DNA from: Vigna angularis
Taxonomy: Eukaryota > Streptophyta > Magnoliopsida > Fabales > Fabaceae
NCBI RefSeq assembly: GCF_016808095.1
Contig: NC_068973.1
Location: forward strand, 30,870,077-30,934,076
DNA: 64,000 bases
Direction of reading: 5' to 3'
Part shown: positions 45,495 to 56,227 of the stretch, one piece after another
Position numbering within the stretch: position 1 is the first letter of the stretch
How the letters are laid out: each line of letters begins with the position of its first letter
Program-made: the position numbers and the translations under genes
The notes under the pieces: generated by a model
Seen by the model: the letters and a program-made list of their open reading frames with translations, nothing else
The model's database searches: none
What the model was told of the DNA's origin: nothing

Positions 45495-45624
45495 AGTGGT
45501 CGTGGTTGAGTGATGTGGGACCAAAGAGAGGGAAAGGAAGAATAAGAGTTTGTTTTAGAACCTATGATGAAGAAGTTTGTTATGACCTCGACAAGCGTAC
45601 CGAATCGCATCAAGTAATAAACCG
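45467..45624 (+). pseudogene. Orphan exon of an unrecognised gene
   Basis: 158 bp, open in one frame, preceded by TTAAATTAG (acceptor) and followed by GTAAGTCC (donor). It encodes 52 codons plus two bases: GYYTEFKGKQWSWLSDVG, PKRGKGRIRVCFRTYDEEV, CYDLDKRTESHQVINR. I do not recognise the family. The codons look like a real protein exon rather than chance: no stops and balanced composition. No neighbouring exon was found, and its first 28 bp recur at 51778. Confidence 0.55.
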
Positions 45625-46776
45625 GTAAGTCCGGATATCTTTTTTCCAAGGGATTTGTTCTAACTTTTCTAATTATGAAAATTTACCAACTTAGCAACAA
45701 TAATGGATATCACAAAGTTTTATGGTCAAATTTTAATTTAAATTTCAGCTTTACAGTTTGTAAAAAAAGTTCGAGTTCATATTCACTGGGTTAAAATTCA
45801 AGTTCCGAAATCAGTACTCTTTTCTACTAACACAATTTCTATGAACTAAGCATCAACATCACAAGTATACAAGCATCTAGTTCCTCATACAACAAGTTAT
45901 GAACCATCAGACTAAAAATTAGTAATCCCTAGCAAATTCAGAAATCAGATTCGCATTAATCACGCTACAAATGACAAAAAGCATTCAATCTATGTCTAAA
46001 ATTGAACTCCTTAAGTTGTTCTACCTATGTCCACGGTTTCTATGCATTTTCCAAATATTCAACCGTTCAAATAATCAGATTTCCATCATATGCGTAAATA
46101 ATAAGGATAGAACACAAAATTCATCAAGAATCATGCATTAACTAGAGAATGGAGTTTTAACTACACATAAACATCAAGGAAGCAAGAAGAAGTGATTTTG
46201 ATGGATTGGATGGTGAAAGATGGAGGCCTTGCACCCTGGAGGCACTTGAACTCGAGTTGGAGAGGTTCTGCAGCGTTCTCACTGTCAAAATCTCCTTTTG
46301 TTCGTGTTTTTGAGCCATTTTAATGAGTTCTGAAAAAGTCAACTCGCTAAAGCGACTTTTGGGACTCGCTCGAAAATGTCAGTCATTCTCAATCTTCGAG
46401 CCGGACCAATCTGTTCAACCTTCTTTGTAGGTCGGTCCATCTCAACCTCTAGCCTGATCCAACCGAAAATTTCAATTTTCCATATTTAGAAATCTAGATT
46501 GAAAAAATGGATATACATTCCCAAGAAGTTATAAATAAAGATAAAATAATATATTTATACGGAGTGAGATAAAGAGAGGAGCAAGATCAAAATAAAATGT
46601 AGATCAATTAATATATACCAGCATTTGATCATATTTATATCTTAAACCATTTGTATCTGTCAAAAAAGTTATGCTTGCCTTATAACATTGTATTTCTCTT
46701 TCTCATTACATATAATTGCATTTTAGAGATACATGAAAAGTGTCAAAGCTTACTTTAAAGCTATAGTCATTGATTA
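45625..46776. other. AT-rich DNA without gene
   Basis: 46320-46470 has repeated ACTCGCT/CGACTTTT and CGGTCC words of retroelement style. Nothing is classifiable. Confidence 0.45.
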
Positions 46777-49550
46777 TTACGATTGTAACATTGTCCTTTT
46801 TGCTCTCACCACAAACAATTGCATTTTGGAGAAATATGAAAAGGTGTATTTCACTTCACCCAAGAGTCGTCTTAACTCGGCTATGAGAGTTTTGTTGACT
46901 GCCTCAGCCTGGACGTTTGTTTGGGGGTGTTCTACGAAACTGGTGATATGTTTAATCCTCAAGTTTTGATAAAATTATGTTAACCTCTTGTCAATGAATT
47001 GTCATCCATTATCAATGACAATCGTGTGGGGGAGGCCGAAACTACAGATGATCTTCCATACGAACCTTTGGACTTGTTAAGCGGTTATTGTAGCGAGTGG
47101 TTCGGCTTTCATCCATTTAGTGAAGTAGTCAATGACAACAAGGAGGAACTTCTTCTACTTTTAGTCGACTGAGAAAGGTCCTGCAATGTTCATTCCCTAT
47201 TATGCAAACAACCAAGGGGAGACAGTACCGTGCAGCTCTGTGGCAGGAACACCAATGTTATTACCATGTTCTTGACAGCTCTGACATCTCTTGACGAACA
47301 TACTACAGTCTTCTTCAAGCGTTGGCCAGTAGTACCCGACTCAGAGAGTGCGGGCTTTGAGGGTCCTTGTGTGAAGATCACAAAGTTCGTTGAGGAGTTC
47401 CCTTAAGACGTAGTTTGTCTCTTCCCCTGAGATGCACTTCAGTAGAGGGGTAGAAAAATGCCCCGTTTGTAGAGTTCGTCACCGATAACAACATATCGAG
47501 TGATCCTCTTAGTGTTAGTCGGGCTTATCCTTTCTCTCTCTTCCAGTTTCTTCATGAGATCTCGTATTTCCTTCCTTCAGTCTGCTTGATCGGTTATTGT
47601 CGTGAACGACAAGGTTTCGATGGTGGGTTTCGTCGTGATCTACCTGATCACAGAAGAAAGTTTTCACTTTTCCTTGTTGTGTGCTAGTTTAAACAAGGGG
47701 TCTACTCACAAGTTTTCTTCCCTAGGTATATGTTTTACGCTATCCTTGTTAAAGCTTTTCAGCAACTGTTGGGCTTTGTGGAAATCGTCTATGATCTAGA
47801 AATCGTCATTTATTTGCCCTACCACCAATTTAGAATTTGTCCGACATTTTATAGTCGATGCCTCTAGATCATTGGCCAGAGCGAGGTTGGCGATGAGTGT
47901 CTCGTACTCAACCTAATTATTGCTAATTTTGAACTAGAATATTAGAGATTGTTAAATTAATAGGTTGTGCGGTCCTTCGAGGAACACTCCGACTTCACCT
48001 CCTTTCTTATCTGACAAGTCGTCAACGTATAATAGCCAAGGTTGTGGAGGGTCATCTTTTGCAAGCGATAGCTCCGTCGCGAAATCGGCCAAGTGTTGGC
48101 CATGTACTGATCCACACGGCTCGAAGCGAAGATCAAACTTTGATAACTCTATCGACCATGCTACAATCACCCCCGTTAGATCGGGTTTCTTAAGAATCTT
48201 CGCGACAAGGTGGTCGGTACGGACAACAACTTGGTGTCTCTGAAAATATGGCTACAAACGACGCATGGCTGTTAACAGTGCCAGTGCCACCTTTTCAATC
48301 TGGGTGTAGCATGTTTCGAACCCTACAATACCTTGCGAATAAAATATATAAGTTTGAATTCAGGAGCTTCTTGGACAAGTGCTACACTAATCATGGTATT
48401 AGACACAACTAAAAGAAGTTGTAGCTCGTGTCTTAGAGCGGGTCGAGCCATCACGAACGGATTGGCCAAAATTCCTTTAATTTCCATAAAGGTGGCTATT
48501 GTCATCCCACTTCTTCGTCATGCTCTTCTTCATAATCTTTAGTATAGGCTTGATGTATCTAGCCAACCTCAAGATAAAACGTATTTACGTCTATGATTAA
48601 GTACCAAATAAGTATGGTCTTCATCAGGCCCCTCCCCAAAGGTGGTGTGAAAATCAATACTCCCTTTGATGTTGATTTTCTTCCCAAAGAAGTCGAATAT
48701 GGGTTTGTTATACAGTGTCAAAGCTTATTTTGGGAGTTGTAACTTCCTGTACATCTTCCAGTAAAGCATATATACTAAACTATCCTAATCCACTAAGATT
48801 TTTTTTACAACAAAGTTCTTGATCTCTACTATGATGACCATGGGGTCATCTTGCTTCGGGTCCACCCCTTGAAAGTTAGTGTTTGTGAAGGTGATAGGAT
48901 GCATCATCTTCCTTCTAAAGGTACTAGAAGTAGGGGGTATGTGGGTAAACTACTCTAGGACAGTCCCTTTTAGGGTGGTTGGAAAGGCTTGACACATAAC
49001 AACATCATTGATTGAATACAGGCTGACTTAGGTGATGTATACAGCGACATGCTCATATGGATCAATGTTATTATCATATTGATCCAGTATAATGGACTTC
49101 CACTACTTAGGGCCATGATATCATCAACCAAGGGGGGCTGATAAATTCCCCATGCAGTCAAGGAGTTGTTCGTTGTTCCTCCGATTTTGGGGGTAGGGTT
49201 ATACCCAATTTCCTCTTCAGTTTCGTTGATAGTGCTAACACGAGATACAATTCAGTGCACTAAATTATTGTATCATGGATTTCCTTCTCCTTTCCTTTGC
49301 CGATTACTCCCTCAACCTCTACCTTCCTTCTTAACCTGACATTGTCTTGCTTCAGGGCATATATCTTTTCGACGTTTCTCTTGTTAAATTCTTCAAACTC
49401 TTGTTGCATTTTCATTTATGTCAATCGAGGAGGGTCTAAGTCTCACTTCCTTCGTTTCAACCATCTTGCTTCTTGTAGACACCATATAACAATTCTTCTT
49501 AATAAAATATGTCAGTCTCACGATAGGCGCTAATTATTCTTAGAGTCGAA
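46777..49550 (-). mobile_element. Second, shrunken Tat-type Ty3/gypsy element
   Basis: Pieces on the minus strand in the expected order. Gag near 49170-48960 (VSLYT-like text). Protease near 48920-48590 (ITFTNTNFQGVDPKQDDPM, then the active-site region with a TAG where relatives have DQGSS). The RT C-terminal end at 48505-48323 (GILANPFVMARP, SVALVQEAPEFKLIYF). RNase H at 48170-47952 (HLADFATEL, WLLYVDDLSDKKGGEVGV). The integrase zinc module at about 47345-47275 (GYYWPTLEEDCSMFVKRCQ) and core at about 46962-46850 (IKHITSFVEHPQTN). The RT core is missing. Stops and frameshifts are frequent, so it is much older than the element at the left edge. No LTRs could be delimited. Confidence 0.8.
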
Positions 49551-49965
49551 CATTTTCCGCAAAAAGATTCCAACTCCAATCACTCCTAACTCCAATTTTA
49601 ATGTACTTGTCCTATCAAATTTGAATGGGAATTATGCCTGTAAAAGATATTTTGACGCTCAAGTCAACTAAGTGCATTAGATAATAATAAATATGGTAAT
49701 TAGAACATAATTAGTGTATCTCGTAGAATGTGTTATTTATACTAATGTTCATATATCCTTACCTGGATGAGATTGGATCACATCCTTTTAACCTCGTTTT
49801 AACCCTTTATTCTTAGTTTAATCATAATTTACCAATCTCAATTAGTCTGGTTAGTATAGTTTCATCATGATCACATATGTTTAAACCACATACATGTCAA
49901 CTCATTTGACCGAGATGTACTTGAACAAACATAATGATTATACTGACACGATCGAGGTATATTAA

Positions 49966-50007
<42 letters not shown>

Positions 50008-50563
50008 GACTAGTCATTCATATATAATCCATTTTTTATCACCTAAAACAAATGTTTAAACCAGACTTCTTTAGATTTAATTTGTTTGCAATGCTATGTT
50101 GTTTATACGTTTATCCATCACATTACTTGATAACTCAAATTGCAGTTGATTATCAGACATTATCCGGTCTATTTTTAATGTACTTTCTGATTTTTTTGTG
50201 ACATGACAATATCAGAATAGATTGATCATTCATAACAAGCGTCAAGATCAAAAAACACTTGAAAATAATTATAAATTACTTTAAAAAGATATGAATTGAG
50301 AGATATAAGTTTATTCATTGTTGGAGAAGAGCAAATGAACCACCGAAGACAAGGTGGTTAAAAGCTTACCTTCGCATGAAACGATGCTATGATTTCTTTT
50401 TGGATGATAAAATAAAGCAAAGAAAATGGCATTGCTTGTAGCAGCAATCTGAGATTATCCTTCAAAATGTGGAGACCGAAAGCAAGAAATTGGCATACAT
50501 AACTATTGCCATTTTTGAAGGCAGCAAAAGTGCACTATTCACAAATTCCTTTGGAATTCTGTG
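49551..50563. other. AT-rich spacer with AT microsatellite
   Basis: An AT-dinucleotide run lies at about 49968-50001. 50330-50560 may be the former 3' UTR of the WAT1-like fragment. No other feature. Confidence 0.5.
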
Positions 50564-50976
50564 TTAGATGTCAGATGATGAAATTGGCAATTTTTGTGTC
50601 TCCATTTGCTTTGCTGCAGGAGATGATGGCGTGGGGTATGAATGGTCTTTGCCTTTGCCCCACACCACAAAGTACAGACCCAATGCGATAATGACAACTC
50701 CGATGATACTGAAATCAGTGTAACAGAGAAAGACAGAGGAAGAACATGGTCGAGAAAGTTGCATCAACACTATGAATACTTAGAATTAAAATAATAATCA
50801 AACTTTGAAGTGTGACGAAAGAATAATAATGAAGAGGTAAGAAGCATTGTTTACCTGCCCAAGTGAAGTTGCTCTGCAAAAAGGAAGGAGCCTAAAGCAC
50901 AGGTTAAAAATACCGGACCCCTGCTTTGCAACACCAACCCTTGCGCATAATACGTTATTCCAGAGGTAACAATTCC
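50564..50976 (-). pseudogene. WAT1-related transporter, last two exons only
   Basis: Exon 50855-50976 follows AATTACAG and ends before GTAAAC; exon 50564-50708 follows TTTCAG and ends in TAA. Joined in phase they read GIVTSGITYYAQGLVLQSRG, PVFLTCALGSFLFAEQLHLG and SIIGVVIIALGLYFVVWGKG plus a hydrophilic tail. This is the C-terminal EamA-type membrane region of WAT1-related (UMAMIT-like) permeases. The earlier exons, about two thirds of the usual ~370-residue protein, are absent upstream, where unrelated gene fragments begin. It has no internal stop, so truncation is the only visible lesion. Confidence 0.72.
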
Positions 50977-51119
50977 CTGTAATTTTGAAATCGATCATTA
51001 CGAGAAACTTGCAGTGAAAGTCAGACAAAAATAATACTTTGGGCCCAGTACTAACCGTGTAGGAGAGTTACTTCCTCCACCACCACTGCTTCATACACCT
51101 CTCTATTCTATTTTTGCCT

Positions 51120-51235
51120 TTCAGTAATATTTAAACGGATATGAATATTCGTTGGATTCTTAAACGGATGTTAACATCTGTACACAGATATCGACATTCG
51201 ATGGCCAAACGGATGTATCACATCCGTTGAGGCCT
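51120..51235. repeat. AACGGATGT repeat block with inverted repeat
   Basis: AAACGGATRT occurs at 51133, 51161 and 51207. Bases 51209-51227 form a perfect ACGGATGT/ACATCCGT inverted repeat with a 3-base loop. The text CACATCCGTTGAGGCCTGGG resembles a dispersed legume repeat I have seen. It truncates the NO VEIN-like frame. Confidence 0.65.
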
Positions 51236-51665
51236 GGGCGCTGATGTGCGTTCACGGCATTCATATTCTGGGAACTCTCCCAATCATTCCAAATATTGAT
51301 GTAATCATCAAGGGAGGGCATGCTGCGGACTTCCAAGGCAAAGGAAAAAAATGGAAGAATATCATCATCATAGACATCATCCAATACATAAAATTTTGAA
51401 CCAAAAAGATCATCCCGGTCATGTATGACGCATTGTTCTGACCCACACTTTACTTTCTGGAATCTAAATTTTTCTAGCAGCTTTATCTTCAATTTTCCAC
51501 TTGTATTCGCTCAAGTACCTATACACATGCAGAAGGTTGTAATAATAAGACAGAATGAATCATAGATACTATCATAGGCTTAAAATTTTGAAAAGAATAC
51601 AAAAAAACAGGAATAATCTTCTTGAGAGAAAAAGGATGTACCCATATGTTTTCACAATGGTGTCA
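51236..51665 (-). pseudogene. NO VEIN-like (At3g48770/NOV family) gene fragment
   Basis: Main readable part: QCVIHDRDDLFGSKFYVLDD, VYDDDILPFFSFALEVRS, PSLDDYINIWNDWESS (51450-51270). I recall this wording from plant NO VEIN-like proteins with a histidine-kinase-type ATPase domain. Just upstream in another frame is YLSEYKWKIEDKAARKI followed by TAG, so at least one nonsense codon and one frameshift are present. A possible earlier exon end (HLFDYDTIVKTYG) lies near 51685-51640. The fragment ends at the AACGGATGT repeat. Family assignment is from memory and tentative. Confidence 0.5.
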
Positions 51666-51682
51666 TAATCAAAGAGATGGTT

Positions 51683-51805
51683 AATCAAGAGACACAATAA
51701 TAATAAAATCCACATTCCCCCTTTTACTAGTTAACCCGTGAAGAGCCATCTATCTGCATTTGTATTATTTAAATTAGGGATACTACACCGAGTTCAAGGG
51801 GAAGC
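51683..51805 (+). repeat. Second copy of the orphan intron-exon segment
   Basis: Same acceptor and first exon codons as 45467-45494. Homology ends at 51805, where copia protease-proximal sequence on the other strand begins. Confidence 0.88.
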
Positions 51806-52302
51806 ATGTATAGATTGACTGTGATCTTCTTTGCTTTCATCACAATGAGGTTACCTTTCATCACTTTTAGGATTCCACCTTCAATGTGAATCTTGCACCC
51901 AAGGTTATCCAATTGCCAAACAGACAAGAGGTTCTTTTTCAATCCCTTCACATGTCGAACCCCTTGAAGCGAGCGTAATATACCATCATATATTTTGAAT
52001 TTGATAGTACCAATTCCTGCAATTTCTAAGGCATGATCGTTCCCCATGAACACAGATCCTTCTTAGATAGGTTCATAAGTGTGAAACCAGTCTCGGTGTG
52101 AAGTCAAATGCCATGTTGCGCCTGAATCTATACTCCAGACATCAAAAAGTTGTTTTCTGCCTTTAGAACTAGCTTCTGCTTTACTATATAGGATTTCTCC
52201 ATCGTCAGAAGTTTTTGCAACGCAACCTTGAGAGCTTGATGCTTCAAAGTTCTTCCCTCCACTCTTCTTGTACCAACAATCCTTTTTCAAATGCCTTCTC
52301 AT
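51806..52302 (-). pseudogene. copia protease and pre-integrase fragment
   Basis: WSIDSGATWHLTSHRDWF contains the Asp-Ser-Gly active site (about 52140). After a stop near 52063, FMGNDHALEIAGIGTIKFKI and VRHVKGLKKNLLSVWQLD follow, typical of copia protease C-terminus. The frame ends artificially where host-gene-like sequence joins at 51805. Confidence 0.82.
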
Positions 52303-53186
52303 GTCAAAATTGTAGCATTTAAATTCTTCCTACCTCGAGACTTTGATCTACCATGATTTTGACTCCCACTAGAGCTACGTTCATTTGATCTTCCTCTCAT
52401 CATTGTTAAAGCTTCTGCTTGCTTCGAACTTTCTGACCTATCTTCCTTATTCTTCCGCCTGAACTCTTCTTCAAGAATAGCTCCAGCAACATCATCAAAG
52501 GAGAGACGACCGATAATGGTTTTATTTGTAATGTTGATGAAGAGTTGATCATACGAATATGGTAAACTCTGAAGTAGAAGCTCTGCACGTTCATTTTCTA
52601 CTATGTTGAAATCTAACGTTGTGAGCTGAGCAAACAATGTATTCTGATTGTTGATGTGTTCCATCACTGGCGTTAACTCACTTATTCGAAGAGTATAGAG
52701 TTTTTTCTTTAAGAATATTCTTGTGCGAAGTGACTTGACCTCGTACAATTCTAAAGTAGAAGCTTTGCACGTTCATTTTCTACTATGTTGAAATCTGATG
52801 TTGTGAGCTGTGCAAACAATGTATTCAAATTGTTGATGTGTTCCGTCGCTGGCATTAACTCACTTATTCGAAGAGTATAGAGTTTTTTCTTTAAGAATAT
52901 TCTTGTGTGAAGTGACTTGACCTCGTACAATTTAATGAGTATCCCAAATCTCTTTTGCAGTCTTTTTCTATACTATACTAGACAAAACTGAATTTGCCAT
53001 TGCTAAGTGCAAATTGGCAACAACATTGTCATCCATCTCTTTCCACTTTTCATCAGAAATTTCTGCACGACTGCCTTCAATTGCATCTAGACAATTGTCT
53101 TTTCTCAAAACTGCCCTTATCTTCAATTTCCACAAGGCAAAATTATTCCTGTTGAAAAACTTTTCTATCTCAAATTTTGCTGTCAT
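52063..53186 (-). pseudogene. copia gag with internal duplication
   Basis: ATG at 53186: MTAKFEIEKFFNRNNFALWK, then the UBN2/gag core (LYTLRISELTPVMEHINNQN, ERAELLLQSLPYSYDQL, EEEFRRKNKED). A 182-bp tandem duplication (GTAGAAGCT at 52574 and 52756) repeats part of the core with substitutions. Stops lie at about 52968 and 52299. The zinc knuckle reads CYNFDMRRHLKKDC near 52310-52270: the second Cys of CX2CX4HX4C is Phe, so metal binding would be lost. Gag packages the RNA; this copy is broken. Confidence 0.82.
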
Positions 53187-53235
53187 GGTTTCACTCTTGA
53201 ATCGACTTACACAATTTCTACTATGTATAGTACCG

Positions 53236-53561
53236 TGATAGGTTCTTTAATCAAGAACCTATAGGAAACCCAGTTTTACACCACAGAACTCACAACTCAG
53301 ACTGTATAACCTCTTTGTATTACCAAACAATCAAGAATACTGGATACAATGGGCTAAAAGAGAGCTTAACCTCCCCCTACAGGACCAAAGTGTTCCTGGC
53401 AACGAATAAGACTCAAAAACTAAAGTCTATACAACTCCTTTCCCCCTTTTATACAGACTTCTAACAGAAACTAACAGAACCCAACCCCCTTTTCCTAACT
53501 GCCTTGGCAGTTAGGCTATGTGGCTTTTCTTCTCCTCTTATATATAATTAGTTCCCTAACA
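53236..53561 (-). repeat. 3' LTR of the chromovirus
   Basis: Minus strand TGTTAGGGAACTAATT to AAGAACCTATCA. It contains TATATAAGAGGAG near its start, a likely TATA region. Differs from the other LTR by CTAAAAGAGAG versus TTAAAAGATAG, TATATAATT versus TATACAATT, and two C/T run lengths. Confidence 0.93.
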
Positions 53562-54237
53562 TTACTCCCCTCCCCTCCAACAACCTTGACCCCAAGGTTG
53601 AATTCGGGATACTGCTCCTGTATAGTCGCCACGTCTTCCCAAGTGGCACCCTCTTGACCACCTTCTTGCCACTCTATCAACACCTGAGGTATTTCTTCTG
53701 ACGCCAGCAGCCTTGTTCTTCTGTCTAAAATCCTGACCGGCCAAAACATGGGTCCGTCTGCTTGTAACTCAGCCGGAAGTTCCTTCTCAACCCTCTTCTC
53801 ACCCACCGCCTTCTTCAGTTGGGAAACGTGAAATATTGGATGTATTCTTGTTGCCTCGGGTAATTGTAACCGAAAAGCTACTTTCCCCACTTGCTGTAAC
53901 ACCTCAAAAGGTCCGTAATACCGTGCAGAGAGCTTCGGGTGCAACCTAGTAGGCATGGACGACTGTCTATGGGGTCTAATCTTTAAATAGACCCAATCTC
54001 CCACCTGAAAATATATGCTTCTTTCCTTCTTCTATTTGCTTGAGTAATCATTGCCTCCTGAGCTTGCCTTAAATGTACCTTCAGCTATTTTAAAGCCTCA
54101 TCCCTTGTTAACAAATCTTGTGCCACCGACTCCACCGATGTCTCACCGGGAATAAAACGACTCAAAGCTGGTGGAGCTCGTCCATAAACTATTTCAAAAG
54201 GGGAGCACCTTGCTGCACTTTGATAACTGGTATTATA
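53562..54237 (-). pseudogene. Chromovirus integrase C-terminus and chromodomain
   Basis: VGDWVYLKIRPHRQ, LSARYYGPFEVLQQVGKVAF and HPIFHVSQLKKAVG are the integrase C-terminal region. VLIEWQEGGQEGATWEDV is the chromodomain that directs chromoviruses to marked chromatin. A TAG at 54238-54240 splits it from the integrase core, another TAG lies at 54085-54087, and the frame shifts near 54010. Confidence 0.85.
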
Positions 54238-55485
54238 CTAGTATTCAGCCCATGAAAGCATCGTCTTCCAACTCCTAGGCTGTTCTGAGCAAAAACACCG
54301 CAAATACCCCTCCAAAATTCGGTTCACAACCTCTGTTTGGCCATCCGTTTCAGGATGGTATGCCGTGCTCATGTTGAGCTGGGTACCCTGCATCTTGAAA
54401 AGCTCTTTCCAGAAAACGCTCAAAAATAGAGGATCTCTATCACTGACTATTGACGTAGGAATCCCGTGCAATCTAACGATGTCTTGGATGAAAACCTCTA
54501 CCACAGTGCGGGCTGAATAAGGGTGCTTCAGCGCTATGAAGTGACTGTATTTACTCAACCTGTCAACTACTACCAAGATTGCGTCAAACCCGTGGGATTT
54601 GGGTAGCTTCACAATAAAATCAAGACTTATCTCTTCCCAAATGGCCTGTGGAATCGGTAGTGGTTGCAAAAGACCCTGGGGAGAAGCAGCTAAATACTTA
54701 TGCTGTTGACAAATCACACAGGCCGCCACCAACTCCGTTATCGTTTTCTTCATTCCTGGCCAATATAGTGATTGGGCTATTTTTCTGTAAGTACGAAACA
54801 CTCCAGAATGGCCGCCAGTGCTTGTCACGTGAAACTTTGAGAAGAGCTTGGGAATCCAACTCGATTTCGCTGACAAAACCAGCCTTCCTTTGTAGTGAAG
54901 GCGGTCATTCTCCAACGTATAGGCTTCATGGCTATTTGGGTCCCCCCTAATATCCTCCATTATCTTTCGAAGCGTGTCATCCTTTTCCACTTCTTTCAAA
55001 ACCTCCTGAAAATTGTGCCAGTAGGGCCTGGAGATAGCTCGCAGCTCACCCTCCTCCATACCACCTTCTCCTTTCCGTGATAATGCGTCTGCGACCTTGT
55101 TCGAACTGCCTATCTTATAAACGATTTCAAAATCATAACCCATCAACTTTGCTATCCAATTTTGCTGGTTGTGCGTGGTTATCCTCTGTTCCAGCAAGTA
55201 TTTGAGGTTGCGCTGATCGGTATGAACCACGAACCTCCTCCCTAATAGATAGGGTCGCCAATGCTGGATGGTCATCACCACTGCCATCAACTCCTTCTCG
55301 TATATAGACTTACTTCTAGACCCCTCCGATAGCGCCTTGCTGAAGAAAGCAATGGGCTTCTTATTTTGCATCAACACAGCCCCCACTCCACACCCTGAAG
55401 CATCACACTCCACGTGAAATTCTTGCGTAAAATCGGGCAACGCCAGAACCGGTGCAGATGTCATCACAGCCTTCAGAGTAGCCAT
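54238..55485 (-). pseudogene. Chromovirus RNase H and integrase core
   Basis: A long frame of 415 codons. RNase H: FHVECDASGCGVGAVLMQ, YEKELMAVVMTIQHWRPYL, HTDQRNLKYLLEQ. Integrase zinc module: HSGVFRTYRKIAQSLYWPGM, CVICQQHK. Catalytic Asp, Asp, Glu in SLDFIVKLPKS, IVSDRDPLF and YHPETDGQTEVVNR. All key residues are intact; the frame ends at a TAG where relatives carry Trp before YNT. Confidence 0.9.
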
Positions 55486-56218
55486 GGCTGTCTTGGCTCG
55501 CTCCGACCATTCAAACTTCCCTTTTTCAACAATTCCGTGAGGAGCTTTGCTAATTCTCCATATCTCTGCACAAATCTCCTATAATACCCAGTTAAGCCCA
55601 GGAATCCCCTTAGTGCTTTCAGATTTCTGGGTTCTTCCCACTCCAACACGGCCTTAATTTTATCTTGGTCCATCTCCACCCCTTTCTCCGATATCTGGTG
55701 TCCCAAGTATTGAATTCTTTGTTTCCCAAACTCGCATTTTTTTTTATTTGCCACCCAGCTGTTTTGTTCCAGCAGCTGCAACACCAGTTTTAAATGGTGA
55801 AGATGCTCTTCCCATGAGGGGCTGTACACCAAGATGTCATCAAAAAAAACGAGCACCCATTTCCTCAAGTAAGGCGTCATTAATCTGTTCATGGCACTTT
55901 GGAATGTCGTTGGTGCATTCGTTAATCCAAAGGGCATCACCAAAAATTCAAACAAGCCCTGATGTGTTCTGAAAGCAGTCTTGTGGACATCTTCCTCCCC
56001 CATGCAACCGCTTTCAAATCCAGCTTAGAGAAGAACCTTGCACCCCTGAGCTCATCCAATAGTTCCTCAATAATCGGGATTGGAAATTTATCTGGGACGG
56101 TAGCCTTATTCAAGGCCCTGTAATCCACGCAGAATCTCCAGTTTCCGTCTTTCTTTACCAAAATCACGGGGCTGGAGAAAGGACTTTGGCTTGGCCTTAT
56201 GATTCCTGCAAGCAGCAT
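55473..56218 (-). pseudogene. Chromovirus reverse transcriptase
   Basis: [39 protein letters not shown] and FSKLDLK lie in the first frame. Then a small deletion (about 56010) removes the usual YHQIR stretch and shifts the frame. The second frame has [32 protein letters not shown] (catalytic DD) and ALRGFLGLTGYYRRFVQ. Another 1-base shift near 55530 leads into RNase H. Confidence 0.88.
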
Positions 56219-56227
56219 ATCAGAGAA

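Noticed and set aside
50564..50976. Complete WAT1-related gene
   Set aside because: Only the last two exons are present; upstream DNA is NO VEIN-like sequence and repeats, with none of the first membrane segments.
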